NCBI GenBank assembly: GCA_016710985.1 | Contig: JADJTX010000029.1 | Coordinates: forward strand, 32,037 to 96,036 | Direction: 5' to 3' | From: Ignavibacteria bacterium | Lineage (GTDB): Bacteria > Bacteroidota > Ignavibacteria > Tepidaquicellales > Tepidaquicellaceae | Length of the DNA stretch: 64,000 nucleotides | Shown here: positions 26,744-37,521 of the stretch, in pieces | Layout: each line of letters starts with the position of its first letter | Numbering within the stretch: position 1 is the first letter of the stretch | Made by a program: the position numbers and the translations under genes | The notes under the pieces: generated by a model | Databases searched by the model: none | What the model saw: the letters and a program-made list of their open reading frames with translations, nothing else | What the model was told of the DNA's origin: nothing

Positions 26744-29034
26744 TCAAAAAATTGCGTTAATCCCGATCGTAGGCAATAAACCAATACTTTCATCATATTT
26801 AAAACTTCTTGTATAAATATTCCATTCTACACCCGTAACATTTTTCTTATTAAGTACATCCTGAATATCCAGATAAGTGACAAGCGTCCAGTTTTTAAAA
26901 TTAAGAGTTTTATCAACCCTGATATCCAGCCTGCTATAGTCAGGGAGCCTTTCTGAATTGTATTCTGAAATTAATTGCGAACCATCCAATGGATCAATTG
27001 GAGTATAAGGTCTTCCGCCGACGAGCCTGAATTTGGCAGCAGCTTCCCAGCCATCGCCAAATTTATATCCGCCGGTCACGGTAAACAGGTATGTGTTATC
27101 AAAACTGCTCTGTCTCTCGATTCCGTCAAGAGCTTTATACTTAGCTTCATACAAAGAAAAATTCAGTAATCCGTAAAAGTTAGTCGTTAAAGCTTTTTGA
27201 ATAAAAAATTCAATTCCTCTGGCAAAACCTGTACCGGCTGATACAAGCGGCTCCAGTCCAAATTCATCCTGCTTCTCGAAGTTGCCTCCGTTGTTTCCAA
27301 GAATTAAGTATGGGCGTAACGTACTGACAGGGTAATCAGAATAATTTTTGTAGTATGCTTCCAGTGTCATTCTTACATCGCTTGAAATTAAATATTCAAG
27401 TCCGGCAACATAATGATCTGCCTTTATTTCTTTGAGATTTCTGTTTTGCTCATTAGCTGCTAACCAAAGATAAGCAGGTGACTGATAAAATATTCCGTAA
27501 GCAAAACTTGCTCTGAGTTTTTGATTTAATGGAATTTCCAATGATGCTCTCGGAGCGATATAATTTTTGTCATTTAAATATTCAAAATAGTCATATCTTA
27601 ATCCCAGATTAATCTGCACATCTTTGAAAATATTCTGTGTAAACTGAGTGTAAAGGTATGCCTTATTTGTTTTCGTATCGTTTGTAAGTGAAAGTTCAGG
27701 AATGACATATCTCTCTCCGCTCTCCGGATCTATGAAATAAGATGTATCCGCCTGCTGATAAATGTCATTTTCAAAATTGATAAAACTAAATCTTCCGCCT
27801 GCCTGGATCTGAGTATTCGGTGTCAGCGTTAAAAAGTATTCAGTTTTTAAACCTGTCTCGCCTTCTTTCGATTTGTTTGTGAAAGTGTCGACGAATTGAG
27901 CATCTCTTCCTGAATAATCAAAGTTAGTAAATGTCCTTCCCAGATTAAATAATACAAATGATTTTCTTGATAAAATAGTCCTGGGCTCATATGAGTTTAC
28001 ATATCCGTTCTGATTGTTTTTTAATATGTTCTCATTATCCTGCCGGTTCTCCACATCGTCATTATTAAAAGTTACTTTATCAATGTTTCCTATCGCATTT
28101 ACAGTCAGAGAATTCCTTTCATCAAAATCATAGACGCCTTTAAACTGTGCAGACGAATACTCCGGCACAAATCCGAAACCTGAAGCCTTAAAAATAAAAT
28201 CAAGATAACTTTTTCTTACTGATAAAAGCCACGAGCCTTTTTTCTTGCTGCCAAATGGTCCTTCTATTACTGCTCCGAAACCTGTTGCACTGAGATTTAT
28301 ATTAGTTAGAAATTTCTCCCGGTTACCTTCCCGGAATTTTATGTCAAGCACTGAAGAAAGCTTATCACCGTATCTTGCCGAAAATCCTCCTGTGAGAAAA
28401 TCAACTTCTCTCACAAATTCAAGATTGATAATACTTACAGGTCCGCCTGTTGCCCCCTGCGAACCGAAGTGATTTATGTTCGGCACTATCGTATTGTCAA
28501 CAAGAAATAAATTTTCGGTTGGGGAGCCGCCTCTTACTATCAGATCATTTCTCCCGTCATTCACAAATGAAACACCGGGTAATACCTGCACGACTCTGCC
28601 GATATCTTCAAACCCTCCGGGTGTCCTCCTTATTTCTTCATATGTAAGGCTTTTAAATGAATTTGCCAGGTCATTCGGCATAATGAATCTGTCTTCTTCT
28701 ACCACTATTTCTTCAGTAGTGACTATTTCAAGCTCGACGGAGATATCGGTCGGTGAGCCGGAATTTACAATTACATTATCCAGTAAAAGTGTCTGATAGC
28801 CGGTCTGATTGAAACGTAAAGTATATTCACCGACTTCAACGTCAGTTATTTTAAAAAATCCGTCAGGATAAGTCCTTGAACCGGTAATGAGAACGTCACC
28901 TTTCAGAACGGAGACTTTAACTTTTTTTATAGGAAGTTTATTCGATTTATCAATTACGCGGCCCGTAATTTCGCTTGTCTGAGAAAAATGTACTTGGCAG
29001 GAATTAAGATCAGTAAAAGTAAAATTATTTTCAT
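26744..29034 (-). CDS. TonB-dependent receptor (second), frameshift in the signal peptide
   Basis: A carboxypeptidase-like domain (SEITGRVIDKSNKLPIKKV, YPDGFFKITDVEVGEYTL), plug (GFEDIGRVVQVLPGVSFVND, VRGGSPTENLFLVDN, LTGGFSARYGDKLSSVLDI) and barrel with SFAYGIFYQSPAYLW. The longest open call starts at GTG 28705, but the frame upstream is conserved back to SQTSEITG. An ATG at 29034 encodes the signal MKIILLLLILIPAKYIF in a shifted frame. Adding one base to the A5 tract at 28984-28988 joins them as KYIFSQTSE, a proper cleavage site, giving 763 residues. The plug begins after EEIVVEEDRFI. It shares the terminator 26696-26739 with the small peptide gene. Confidence 0.88.
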
Positions 29035-29203
29035 TAATTAATTAAATATAAATTATACTACCTCAAATCATATATTGTATACAAAAAGTTCCTGTAAAAA
29101 TTTTAAAAAATCTATAATCTCTTACTGGGCTCATACTAATATTTTTGCGTAAATTTGGGAGAATTTTAGATAAAATCATTTCTGTCAAAATGGCTAAGCT
29201 CTT

Positions 29204-30383
29204 TTAAAGAAGGAAGATAATGATAATATTAATGACAGTTACAATTCCTAGGCCCGCAAACACAATTTTCTTTGTAAGAACATCAGCAAGAATTAAAGCT
29301 GCAGCTATCTTTACTATGTTGTTTGCAACGATTGCCTGGAAAGCTAACTTTGCTATCAGGTTAAAACCTATTGCATATTTTCCCTGAAAAAGATTCAATA
29401 AAAATGGATCAATGTCTATCAATCCGACAATATAAGACAGTACGTTCAGTCCCGGCTCTCCGTATGTTTTTAATGTGTAATTAGTCAAAAAACTAAACAG
29501 CAGAAACAGTGATGAAAATATTGCAGCAAGCTTAAGCTCTAACGGATTCTTCTCACTGGTTGCGACCTGAATTTCCTTTTGCTCTTCCGGGCGGGTTAAA
29601 AATATTATTAATCCGAGACTGAATAGAATTACAAAAAGAATTGTCAGATACGGGAATACATATACAGCAAGATTGAAATTGAATATCAGCATCAGGAAAA
29701 AAACCCTGAGATACATCATGGAAGAAGCAATTAATATCGAAGCACTGAAAGACCGGTTTGGAGTATTCGTCTCTTTGCTTTTTTTTGAAAGAATAATTGT
29801 AGTTGCAGTGCTGCTGTATAAACCGCCGAGCATCCCGGAAATTATCAGACCGGATTTCTTAAAAACAAATTTCTGTAAAAGATAACTGAAGTAAGATATT
29901 GCTGCAACTACAACCAATGAAAGCCAGATCTGATATGGCGAGATATTAAATGTATCCGACAAAGGTGTATCAGGAAGAACAGGAAGAATAACTCCTGCAA
30001 TTATGAGAAACTTAGCAAGCGTTACAAATTCATCTTTGGCAAACTTGTTCGAAAATTCCAGTAAGTAATTTTTTGATTCCGACTAAGATCTTTGTTATTC
30101 CAAACGCCTTATATACCTGTATCTTTTTGTAATAATAAATCCCGAAAAGCATTCCAAGTATCACTCCGCCTATAATGAACAGAATGAAATTAACAGGATC
30201 AAGTATGTAAAATATGACTCCCAGTACGCCAATGAAAGTAAATGTTCTGTCGGTACCAAACGGGACAGTTGACTCTTCCTTCTGATTCTGCTGTCTCCTT
30301 TGTTCGAGTCCGATAAGCAGTGAAAATAAAACTACTATGACGAACTGAAAAAGTATTTACGGAATTTTATTTACTAATTCCAT
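29204..30383 (-). pseudogene. MgtC/DUF4010-type membrane protein, broken twice
   Basis: The open part (29204-29962, 252 residues) is the DUF4010 half of an MgtC-like inner-membrane protein: GLIISGMLGGLYSSTATTII, then seven or so hydrophobic helices, with NIVKIAAALILAD. Upstream, the minus strand encodes the MgtC half (VVLFSLLIGLEQRRQ, PFGTDRTFTFIGVLG). An in-frame TAA at 30357-30359 follows MELVNKIP, and a one-base shift lies near 30085, where KAFGITKIL passes into ESKNYLLEFSNKFAKDEFV. A helix pair usual at that point also seems missing. Total length of 1180 bp equals 393 codons plus one base. Function of intact relatives is poorly known. Confidence 0.7.
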
Positions 30384-30414
30384 TAGCGCATATTTTAAAC
30401 CTAAATAAATTTAC

Positions 30415-30508
30415 AACTTAGGGCACTAAGAACAAAAGAAAAAAATATTTTATTATCACAATTAATTTTTCTTAGTGAACTTAGTGAACTTTGTGCCTTA
30501 GTGGTAAA
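30415..30508. repeat. Dispersed 'GTGCCTTAGTGGTAAA' motif with inverted copy
   Basis: CTTAGTGAACTTAGTGAACTTTGTGCCTTAGTGGTAAA at 30471-30508, with a partial inverted copy (GGGCACTAAGAACAAAAG at about 30421). A close relative occurs at about 23639-23670 (TTTGTGCTCTTCGTGTCTTAGTGGTAAA). It may be a dispersed intergenic repeat family or the terminator region of metH. Confidence 0.55.
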
Positions 30509-30526
30509 TTGAACCTGAAATAATCC

Positions 30527-33500
30527 CTATTCGTAATTCAGTACAGGTGACAGCCATTTTTCAATTTCCTTCAGACTCATGCCTTTCCTCTTTGCATAAT
30601 CTTCCGCCTGATCTTTCCCGATCTTTCCGAGCCCGAAATACTTCGACTTCGGATGCGCGAAATACATACCGCTCACAGACGATGCGGGATACATCGCTAA
30701 GCTCTCTGTCAGTTTTATGCCGGTATTTTTTTCAGCATCAAGTATTTCAAACAAAGTTGTTTTTTCCGTATGGTCGGGACAGGCAGGATATCCGGGAGCC
30801 GGTCTTATGCCCTGATATTTTTCTTTTATCAGTTCATCATTGCCGAGCTTCTCATCTTTTGAATAACCCCAGTATTCTGTCCTGACTTTCTTATGCATCA
30901 GTTCTGCAAATGCTTCGGCTAACCTGTCTGCCAGCGCCTGCAGCATGATCTTATTATAGTCATCGAGTTCATCATTGAATTTCTTTATCCACTTTTCAAT
31001 TCCGATCCCTGCGGTCACTGCAAATCCGCCAACGTAATCTTTCAATCCGGTTTCCTTCGGCGCAACAAAATCAGAGAGCGATATATTCGGAATGTTAGTG
31101 CTCTTCTGACCCTGCTGTCTCAGTGTTTTAAAAACTTTGATCACTTCATCTCTCTTTTCATCCTTATAAATTTCAATGTCATCCCCCGCCGCATTTGCAT
31201 TCCAGATCCCAATGACTGCCTTTGCAGTCAGCCATTTTTCTTCTATAATTTTTTTCAGTAATGCATTTGCATCATTGAATAAATTTTTTGCAGTCTCACC
31301 GACTACTTTATCTTCAAGTATGTCCGGATACTTTCCCGCCAGCTCCCATGTTCTGAAAAACGGCGCCCAGTCTATGTACTCAGCGATCTCTTCCAGTGAA
31401 TAACTGTCAAAAACTTTTATCCCTGTAAAGTTTGGCTTGTACATATCTTCTTCTTTGAAATCTATTTTTAATTTATTCTTTTTTGCGGCTTCATAAGTAA
31501 GATAAGGCTTCTGAACCTTGTTCTTAAAATGATGCTCGCGCAGTTTCAGGTATTCCTCTTTAATGTCAGCAGAAAATTTATTCTTATTGTCGCCCAGCAG
31601 ACTTCCGACTACCGGAACTGACCTTGATGCGTCAAGTACGTGTATGGTCTGTCCGCTTTTATAGTTTTCTTATATCTTGACAGCAGTATGAACCTTTGAT
31701 GTTGTCGCGCCTCCGATCAGCAATGGTATGGTGAATCCTTCGCGCTCCATCTCTTTGGCAACGTGAACCATCTCGTCAAGCGAAGGTGTTATCAATCCGC
31801 TTAGTCCTATCACATCTGCTTTCTCCTGACGCGCAGTCTCAAGAATTTTTTCACACGAAACCATTACTCCGAGATCTATCACATCATAATTATTGCATCC
31901 AAGCACAACTCCGACGATGTTCTTACCGATATCGTGAACATCACCTTTCACCGTTGCCATTAAAATTTTACCTTTGGGCTTAGCTCCTTCTTCTTTGGTT
32001 GCTTCAATGTATGGTAAAAGATAAGCAACAGCTTTCTTCATTACCCTGGCGCTTTTCACAACCTGAGGTAAAAACATTTTTCCTTCGCCGAAGAGATCGC
32101 CAACAACATTCATTCCGTCCATAAGCGGTCCTTCGATCACCTGTATCGGCTTATCAAATAGTTTTCTTGCTTCCTCTGTATCTTCATCTATGTATTCTAC
32201 TATTCCTTTCACAAGGGAATGAGTCAGCCTGGCTTTTACATCCTGCTGTCTCCAGCTGTCATCCCTCACCTGTTCCTTGCCTTTGTTCTTCACAGTCTCA
32301 GCATATTCAACTAAACGCTCTGTTGAGTCAGGTCTTCTGTTCAGTAAAACATCTTCAACTCTTTCAAGAAGATCTTTAGGGATTTCCTCATACAATTCCA
32401 GCATACCGGGATTCACGATACCCATATCCATACCGGCTTTTATTGCATGATATAGAAATGCCGAGTGAATTGCTTCTCTTACCCTGTCATTCCCCCTGAA
32501 TGAAAATGAAATATTGCTGACACCTCCGCTTACCTGCGCGCCGGGAAGGTTTTCCTTGATCCACTTTGTCGCATTTAAATAATCTACTGCGTAGTTGTTA
32601 TGTTCTTCAAGTCCGGTTGCAACAGTCAGAATATTAGGATCAAAGATGATATCTTCAGGGGCAAAGCCGACTTCCTTTGTAAGAATGTCATAAGCCCGTT
32701 TGCATATATCGATCTTCTTTTGATAAGTATCCGCCTGTCCGTTTTCATCGAATGCCATGACAATCACGGCAGCTCCGTACATCTTTACTTTCCTTGCGGA
32801 CTCTTTGAATTTCTCTTCACCTTCTTTTAATGAGATAGAATTCACAATGGATTTTCCCTGAACGCATTTAAGTCCTTCTTCAATTACAGACCACTTGGAT
32901 GAATCTATCATTATCGGCAGTTTTGAAATATCCGGTTCTGAAGCTATCAGATGTAAAAATTTTACCATCACTTCTTCCGAATCAAGCATGCCTTCATCCA
33001 TATTCACATCGATCATCTGCGCTCCGCCCTCGACCTGATGCCGGGCAATGGCTAATGCGTCTTCATACTTTTCTTCTTTGATCAGTTTCTTAAATTTTGC
33101 TGAACCGGTGACATTGGTTCTCTCTCCTACATTTACAAAGTTACTTCCCTTAAATACCGTAAGCGGCTCAAGTCCGCTGTATCTCGGAAGATGTTCAAGC
33201 ACAGGAGGAACACGCGGTGGATATTTTTTTGCCACATCAGCAATCGCTTTAATATGTTTGGGGGTTGTTCCGCAGCATCCTCCTACAATGTTTATCAGTC
33301 CTTCATTCAGAAACTCCTCAATTTGTATTGCTGTAGATTCCGGAGTTTCATCATATTCCCCGAACGCATTCGGAAGCCCGGCGTTAGGATGTGCGCTTAC
33401 GAGTAATTCTGATTTTTCAGCAAGAGTTGAAATATGCGGACGAAGCTGCTTTGCTCCTAGCGCACAGTTAAAGCCAATGCTTAATAAATCAAAGTGAGTA

Positions 33501-34192
33501 ACCGAATATAAAAAAGCTTCTACTGTCTGTCCTGACAATGTTCTTCCGCTTGCATCTGTTATTGTACCCGAAACCATTACAGGTAGTTTTTTCCCTGTCT
33601 CGTAAAAATATTTTTGAATAGCAAACAAAGCAGCCTTTGCATTCAATGTATCAAAAATTGTTTCAACTAATAAAATGTCAACTCCTCCGTCAGCCAGTCC
33701 TTTTGTTTGTTCATAATATGCATCAACTAACTCATCAAAAGTCACTGCTCGGAATCCGGGGTCATTTACATCAGGCGAAAGAGAAGCAGTCCTGTTCGTA
33801 GGTCCGATAGAGCCCGCAACAAACCTTGGCTTGCCGTGTTCTTTTTTAGTAAATTCATCTGCAACTTCTTTGGCAATCTTAGCAGCCTGCAGATTCAGTT
33901 CATACACAATATGTTCAAGCTTATAATCCGCCTGTGCAATTTTTGTGCTGCTGAATGTATTGGTCTCTGCTATATCGGCTCCTGCCTCAAAATATTTTGA
34001 ATGGATATCCTTTATTATATCAGGTCTTGTAATTGATAATAAATCGTTATTTCCTTTAAGCGAATGAGGATGATCTTTAAACCTTTCACCTCTGAAGTCT
34101 TCCTCTTCAAGCTTATGCCTTTGAATCATTGTTCCCATTGCACCATCGAGAACGAGTATTCTTTCTTTCAAAATTTGTTTTATGTCAGGCAT
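30527..34192 (-). pseudogene. metH: Cobalamin-dependent methionine synthase with an in-frame TAA
   Basis: Transfers methyl from methyl-tetrahydrofolate to homocysteine via cobalamin. Domains in order: homocysteine-binding, about 1-320 (LDGAMGTMIQRH, zinc Cys in NCALGAKQL and GGCCGTTP); pterin-binding, about 345-610 (VNVGERTNVTGS, MIDVNMDEGMLD); cobalamin-binding, about 640-840 (GDVHDIGKNIVGVVLGCNNY, His axial ligand). HTAVKI is followed by TAA (31670-31672) and then, in the same frame, ENYKSGQTIHVLDASRSVP and the AdoMet reactivation domain (RPAPGYPACPDHTEKTT) to the end. E. coli MetH reads HTAVKIEQNY here, so a single GAA-to-TAA type change is the likely lesion. No start codon precedes the conserved second part, so reactivation would be lost unless the stop is read through or is a sequence error. 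Confidence 0.9.
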
Positions 34193-34230
34193 ATAATGAT
34201 TTAGTTTTTATATTTAAATTTTTATTAATA

Positions 34231-34338
34231 GTCAATCGTGAAACGTGAAACGTCAGACGTCAAACGTCAAACGTCAAACGTCAAACCAAAACTTAATATC
34301 TCAATACTCAATACTCAATACTCAATACCCAATACTAA
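34231..34338. repeat. Two heptamer arrays in the metH leader
   Basis: AAACGTC units (34231-34286) followed by ATACTCA units (34297-34338) occupy the space between the riboswitch terminator and the metH start codon, so they would be part of the metH 5' leader RNA. Confidence 0.85.
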
Positions 34339-34340
34339 TA

Positions 34341-34377
34341 AAAAAAAATCTCTTCTAACTATAAGTCAGAAGAGATT
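34341..34377 (-). terminator. Attenuator terminator of the SAM riboswitch
   Basis: On the minus strand, AATCTCTTCTGAC / GTTAGAAGAGATT (13 bp, one G-U) is followed by a run of eight or more U. The 5' arm can instead pair with GAGUUAGAAG at the 3' side of the riboswitch P1, giving an antiterminator. Confidence 0.93.
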
Positions 34378-34410
34378 CAATATTATTTGAGAAACATTTC
34401 AATATTTAGT

Positions 34411-34536
34411 CTTCTAACTCATCTCTTCCCGCACAAAGCAGGATAGGAATTAGCACCTTTCATTCCAAATAGTTTGGAAGACGGTTGCTAAGGTTTCAAA
34501 GGGCCTTATCCCTCCACCTTTCTCCATAAGTCAGAA
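34411..34536 (-). ncRNA. SAM-I (S-box) riboswitch upstream of metH
   Basis: The minus strand shows the S-box core in order: CTTATGGAGAAAGGTGGAGGG, then GGCCCTTTGAAACCTTAGCAACC, then AAAGGTGCTAATTCC, closed by P1 (UUCUGACUU with GAGUUAGAA, 34528-34536 and 34412-34420). These segments match the class-defining conserved blocks of SAM-I. The P1 3' strand is complementary to the 5' arm of the downstream terminator, so high S-adenosylmethionine should stabilise P1, free the terminator and switch metH off. It is the only riboswitch recognised here. Confidence 0.95.
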
Positions 34537-34661
34537 CGTGTAAGAACAATTAAGTGTATGCAATATAATTTATTGCAGTTGGATTTGTATTAACTAAAGT
34601 AACTTAAAGTAACTTTTAACTTATTCAAAAATTCTGCGTTGTAAATGGAAACGATTCAAAC

Positions 34662-34669
34662 TATTTTTG
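34662..34669 (+). promoter_or_regulatory. -7 element TATTTTTG, nearly leaderless
   Basis: TAnnTTTG match six bases before ATG 34676. As at 3788, transcription would start at about the A of the ATG. Confidence 0.5.
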
Positions 34670-34675
34670 TATACA

Positions 34676-36379
34676 ATGGTTTACAGACTAACGAAAAACG
34701 CAATATTTCCTTTATTACTGATTCTAATTACTCTTAATACATCTTATTCACAAAAGGAAACCGGCAAACGAAAAGTTACTGACAATGAAAAAGCAATGAG
34801 TTATTTCATTGAAGGCAAGACTTATGAGCTTCAGAATAATTTCATCGGAGCGGTTGAAAACTACAGGATGGCATTGAAGTATGATAAGTCCGCAGGGATT
34901 TATCATGCATTATCCGAAGTTTACTATAAGCTTGGCAAGGTTGATGAAGCCCAGAGGGAAGTGAAAAACGCGCTGTACCTGCAGCCGCAAAATCAAAGCT
35001 ATCTTGAAACTCTCGCCAATACACAGATCACAAAAAAAGATTTCAAAGGAGCGATCAGTACATTTGAAGAAATAATCCGGCTTGATTCAAATTATACATA
35101 CGGACTTTATTCTCTTGCCAGGCTTTATCAGGAAATGAAAATGCCGGAGCAGGCGGTTGCGATCTATGAAAAGATAACAAACAAGATCGGTTATGATTAT
35201 GATGTCCTTAATAAAATGTATGATATTTATATCGGCTACAAGAATTATGAAAAGGCAACTGAAGTTCTTGAAGCATTGCTGAAATTGGACCCGTTCAATG
35301 TATCAATAAAATCCATTCTTGCAACCCTTTATTTAAAAAACAATGATCTCGACGGAGCCAGAAGAATATTCGAAGAAATTTTCATTCTGAATCCGGAGAA
35401 TAAAGAAATTCAGACAGAACTTGTAAAAATCTATTTCAAGCAGAATGAAAGTGACAGAGCATTTGAAAACTTCAGTAAGATGCTCGGAAAAGATTCACTG
35501 GGTTTCTGGGAAAAAGTTCAGGTTGGTGAAATGTACTATAACATGATCTCACAGGACGAATCTGCCAAAGATGTAGCAGTCAACATTTTTGTAAAACTGA
35601 ATGATGATTATCCTGAGCAATGGGTTCCTTACTATTATTTAGGTATTATAGATATACTGGACAAAAATACCGGAGGTTATAAGGAAAAATTTGAAAAGGC
35701 AATTTCGATGGCTGATACTTCAAAGGAAGCATATGTGAATATAGGACTCGCTTACTTTCAGCAGAATGAAATTGATGATGCGCTCAAAACATTAGATGAA
35801 GGAATTAATAAATTTCCCGAAGAACCCAGGTTATATTATATCAAAGGACTTTCACTCCAAAGAATAAACAAAGAACCGGAAGCCATTAAATATTTTGAGA
35901 AAGCTGTTGAGATATTCCCGGATGACCTTGGGATGCTGTCAACGCTTGCTCTTGCATATGACACTCAGGGTAATTTTTCAAAATCAACTGAGATATATGA
36001 GATGGCATTAAAGCTTGATCCGCAGAATGCATTAGTCTTAAACAACTATGCATACAATTTATCCGAGCGCGGTGAAAAGCTTGACAAAGCATTGGAGATG
36101 TCAAAGATCGCTGTTGAGAAAGAACCGGGTAACGCCTCCTATCTGGATACAATAGGATGGATTTATTTTAAGTTAAAAAAATATAAACTTGCCAAAGAAA
36201 ATATCGAGAAATCATTATCAGTAAACCCAAACAGTGCGGTTGTGCTGGAACATCTCGGTGATGTATATAAAGAAATGAAAGACGATACGAACGCTTTAAA
36301 ATACTGGAAGCTTTCACTTGAAAAAAACCCTCAGAATAATTCTCTCAGGGAAAAGATTGAATTTTATAAAATAAGCTAA
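34676..36379 (+). CDS. Exported TPR-repeat protein (about 12-14 repeats)
   Basis: A 567-residue protein with a signal peptide (NAIFPLLLILITLNTSYSQ) and a solenoid of tetratricopeptide repeats from about residue 45 to the end. Clear units include AMSYFIEGKTYELQNNFIGA, LSEVYYKLGKVDEAQREVKN, ARLYQEMKMPEQAVAIYEK, ATLYLKNNDLDGARRIFEEI, GLAYFQQNEIDDALKTLDEG and LALAYDTQGNFSKSTEIYEM. Probably a periplasmic scaffold. ATG 34676 is preferred over the TTG at 34667 because the latter is inside the -7 element. It lies 18 bp before trxB and may be cotranscribed. Confidence 0.88.
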   Translation: MVYRLTKNAIFPLLLILITLNTSYSQKETGKRKVTDNEKAMSYFIEGKTYELQNNFIGAVENYRMALKYDKSAGIYHALSEVYYKLGKVDEAQREVKNALYLQPQNQSYLETLANTQITKKDFKGAISTFEEIIRLDSNYTYGLYSLARLYQEMKMPEQAVAIYEKITNKIGYDYDVLNKMYDIYIGYKNYEKATEVLEALLKLDPFNVSIKSILATLYLKNNDLDGARRIFEEIFILNPENKEIQTELVKIYFKQNESDRAFENFSKMLGKDSLGFWEKVQVGEMYYNMISQDESAKDVAVNIFVKLNDDYPEQWVPYYYLGIIDILDKNTGGYKEKFEKAISMADTSKEAYVNIGLAYFQQNEIDDALKTLDEGINKFPEEPRLYYIKGLSLQRINKEPEAIKYFEKAVEIFPDDLGMLSTLALAYDTQGNFSKSTEIYEMALKLDPQNALVLNNYAYNLSERGEKLDKALEMSKIAVEKEPGNASYLDTIGWIYFKLKKYKLAKENIEKSLSVNPNSAVVLEHLGDVYKEMKDDTNALKYWKLSLEKNPQNNSLREKIEFYKIS

Positions 36380-36397
36380 AAATTAAAGTATAATAAT

Positions 36398-37393
36398 ATG
36401 GGAATGTCATTAAACGGAGAGTATCAAAAACATTATAAAGTTATAATCATAGGATCAGGACCTTCGGGATTAACTGCAGCTTTATATTCAGGGCGTGCAA
36501 GTCTCAATCCTTTAATATTTGAAGGGCATCAGCCCGGAGGACAGCTGACCATTACTACCGAAGTTGAAAATTATCCCGGCTTTGAGCATGGAATTCAGGG
36601 ACCTGAGCTGATGGATGTGATGAGAAAACAGGCATACAGGTTCGGAGCGAAATCGGTTTTTAGAAATGTAATAAAAGTTGACTTTTCAAAAAGACCTTTT
36701 AAGATCTGTGATGAAGAAGATAAAGAATATACTGCAGATACGGTTATTGTCTCCACAGGCGCTTCTGCAAAATGGCTCGGTCTTGAATCAGAAAAAATAT
36801 TCATGGGATACGGAGTATCATCCTGCGCAACCTGCGACGGATTCTTTTTCAAGGGAATGAAAGTCGTAGTTGTAGGAGGAGGCGATACGGCGATGGAAGA
36901 AGCAAGTTATCTTACAAGACACGCAAGTGAGGTCATACTGATTCACAGAAGAGAGGAATTCAGGGCTTCGAAGATCATGCTTGACAGGGCAAAGGAAAAT
37001 CCGAAGATCAGATTTGTTCTGAACACAGTAGTTGAGGAAATACTGGGTAAAGTGGATAATGAAAGAAAAACGGTTACAGGTGTAAGAATTAAAAACTTGT
37101 TAACAAACGAAGTATCTGAAATAGAATGCTCAGGATTTTTTACTGCAATAGGTCATGAGCCAAATTCGAAAATATTCAAAGGGATACTGGACATGGATGA
37201 AAACGGATATCTGATCACCAAAAAATCAACAACTGAAACAAACGTTGAAGGAGTCTTCGCCTGCGGTGACGTGCAGGATAATTATTACAGGCAGGCGGTA
37301 ACTGCTGCAGGAACAGGCTGCATGGCGGCTATCGACGCTGAGAGATATCTTGAAATGAAGGAATATGAAGAGCAATTAAGAATTAAGAATTAA
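36398..37393 (+). CDS. trxB: Thioredoxin-disulfide reductase
   Basis: Flavoenzyme that passes electrons from NADPH to thioredoxin. The 331-residue protein has the FAD-binding IIIGSGPSGLTAALYSGRA, HQPGGQLTITTEVENYPGF, the redox-active CATC (SSCATCDGFFF, about residues 147-150), the NADPH-binding VVVGGGDTAMEEASYLTR with HRREEFRA, and the FAD signature GVFACGDVQDNYYRQAVTAA. All catalytic features are intact, unlike the TrxR-like domain at 47335. The final codons (EEQLRIKN) and the stop are built from an AAGAATT tandem array. Confidence 0.96.
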   Translation: MGMSLNGEYQKHYKVIIIGSGPSGLTAALYSGRASLNPLIFEGHQPGGQLTITTEVENYPGFEHGIQGPELMDVMRKQAYRFGAKSVFRNVIKVDFSKRPFKICDEEDKEYTADTVIVSTGASAKWLGLESEKIFMGYGVSSCATCDGFFFKGMKVVVVGGGDTAMEEASYLTRHASEVILIHRREEFRASKIMLDRAKENPKIRFVLNTVVEEILGKVDNERKTVTGVRIKNLLTNEVSEIECSGFFTAIGHEPNSKIFKGILDMDENGYLITKKSTTETNVEGVFACGDVQDNYYRQAVTAAGTGCMAAIDAERYLEMKEYEEQLRIKN

Positions 37394-37407
37394 GAATTAA
37401 GAATTGG
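37377..37407. repeat. Heptamer array (AAGAATT) overlapping the trxB stop
   Basis: Four AAGAATT units begin inside the last codons of trxB; the unit supplies its TAA. Confidence 0.88.
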
Positions 37408-37455
37408 GATTTTAAAACGGTTTTATATTTTTGAAATTTTAGAACGCAGATTATC

Positions 37456-37513
37456 TTTACAAACTTTACAAACTTTACAAACTTTACAAACTTTCAACTT
37501 TTAACTTTCAACT
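37456..37513. repeat. 9-bp array (CTTTACAAA) upstream of hmgA
   Basis: Five CTTTACAAA units followed by CTTTCAACTTTTAA; the same unit as at 5195 and 11894. Confidence 0.88.
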
Positions 37514-37521
37514 AAAGCTAT

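Noticed and set aside
31670..31672. Programmed recoding of TAA in metH
   Set aside because: TAA is not a selenocysteine or pyrrolysine codon, and it ends many normal genes here; no recoding element is seen.
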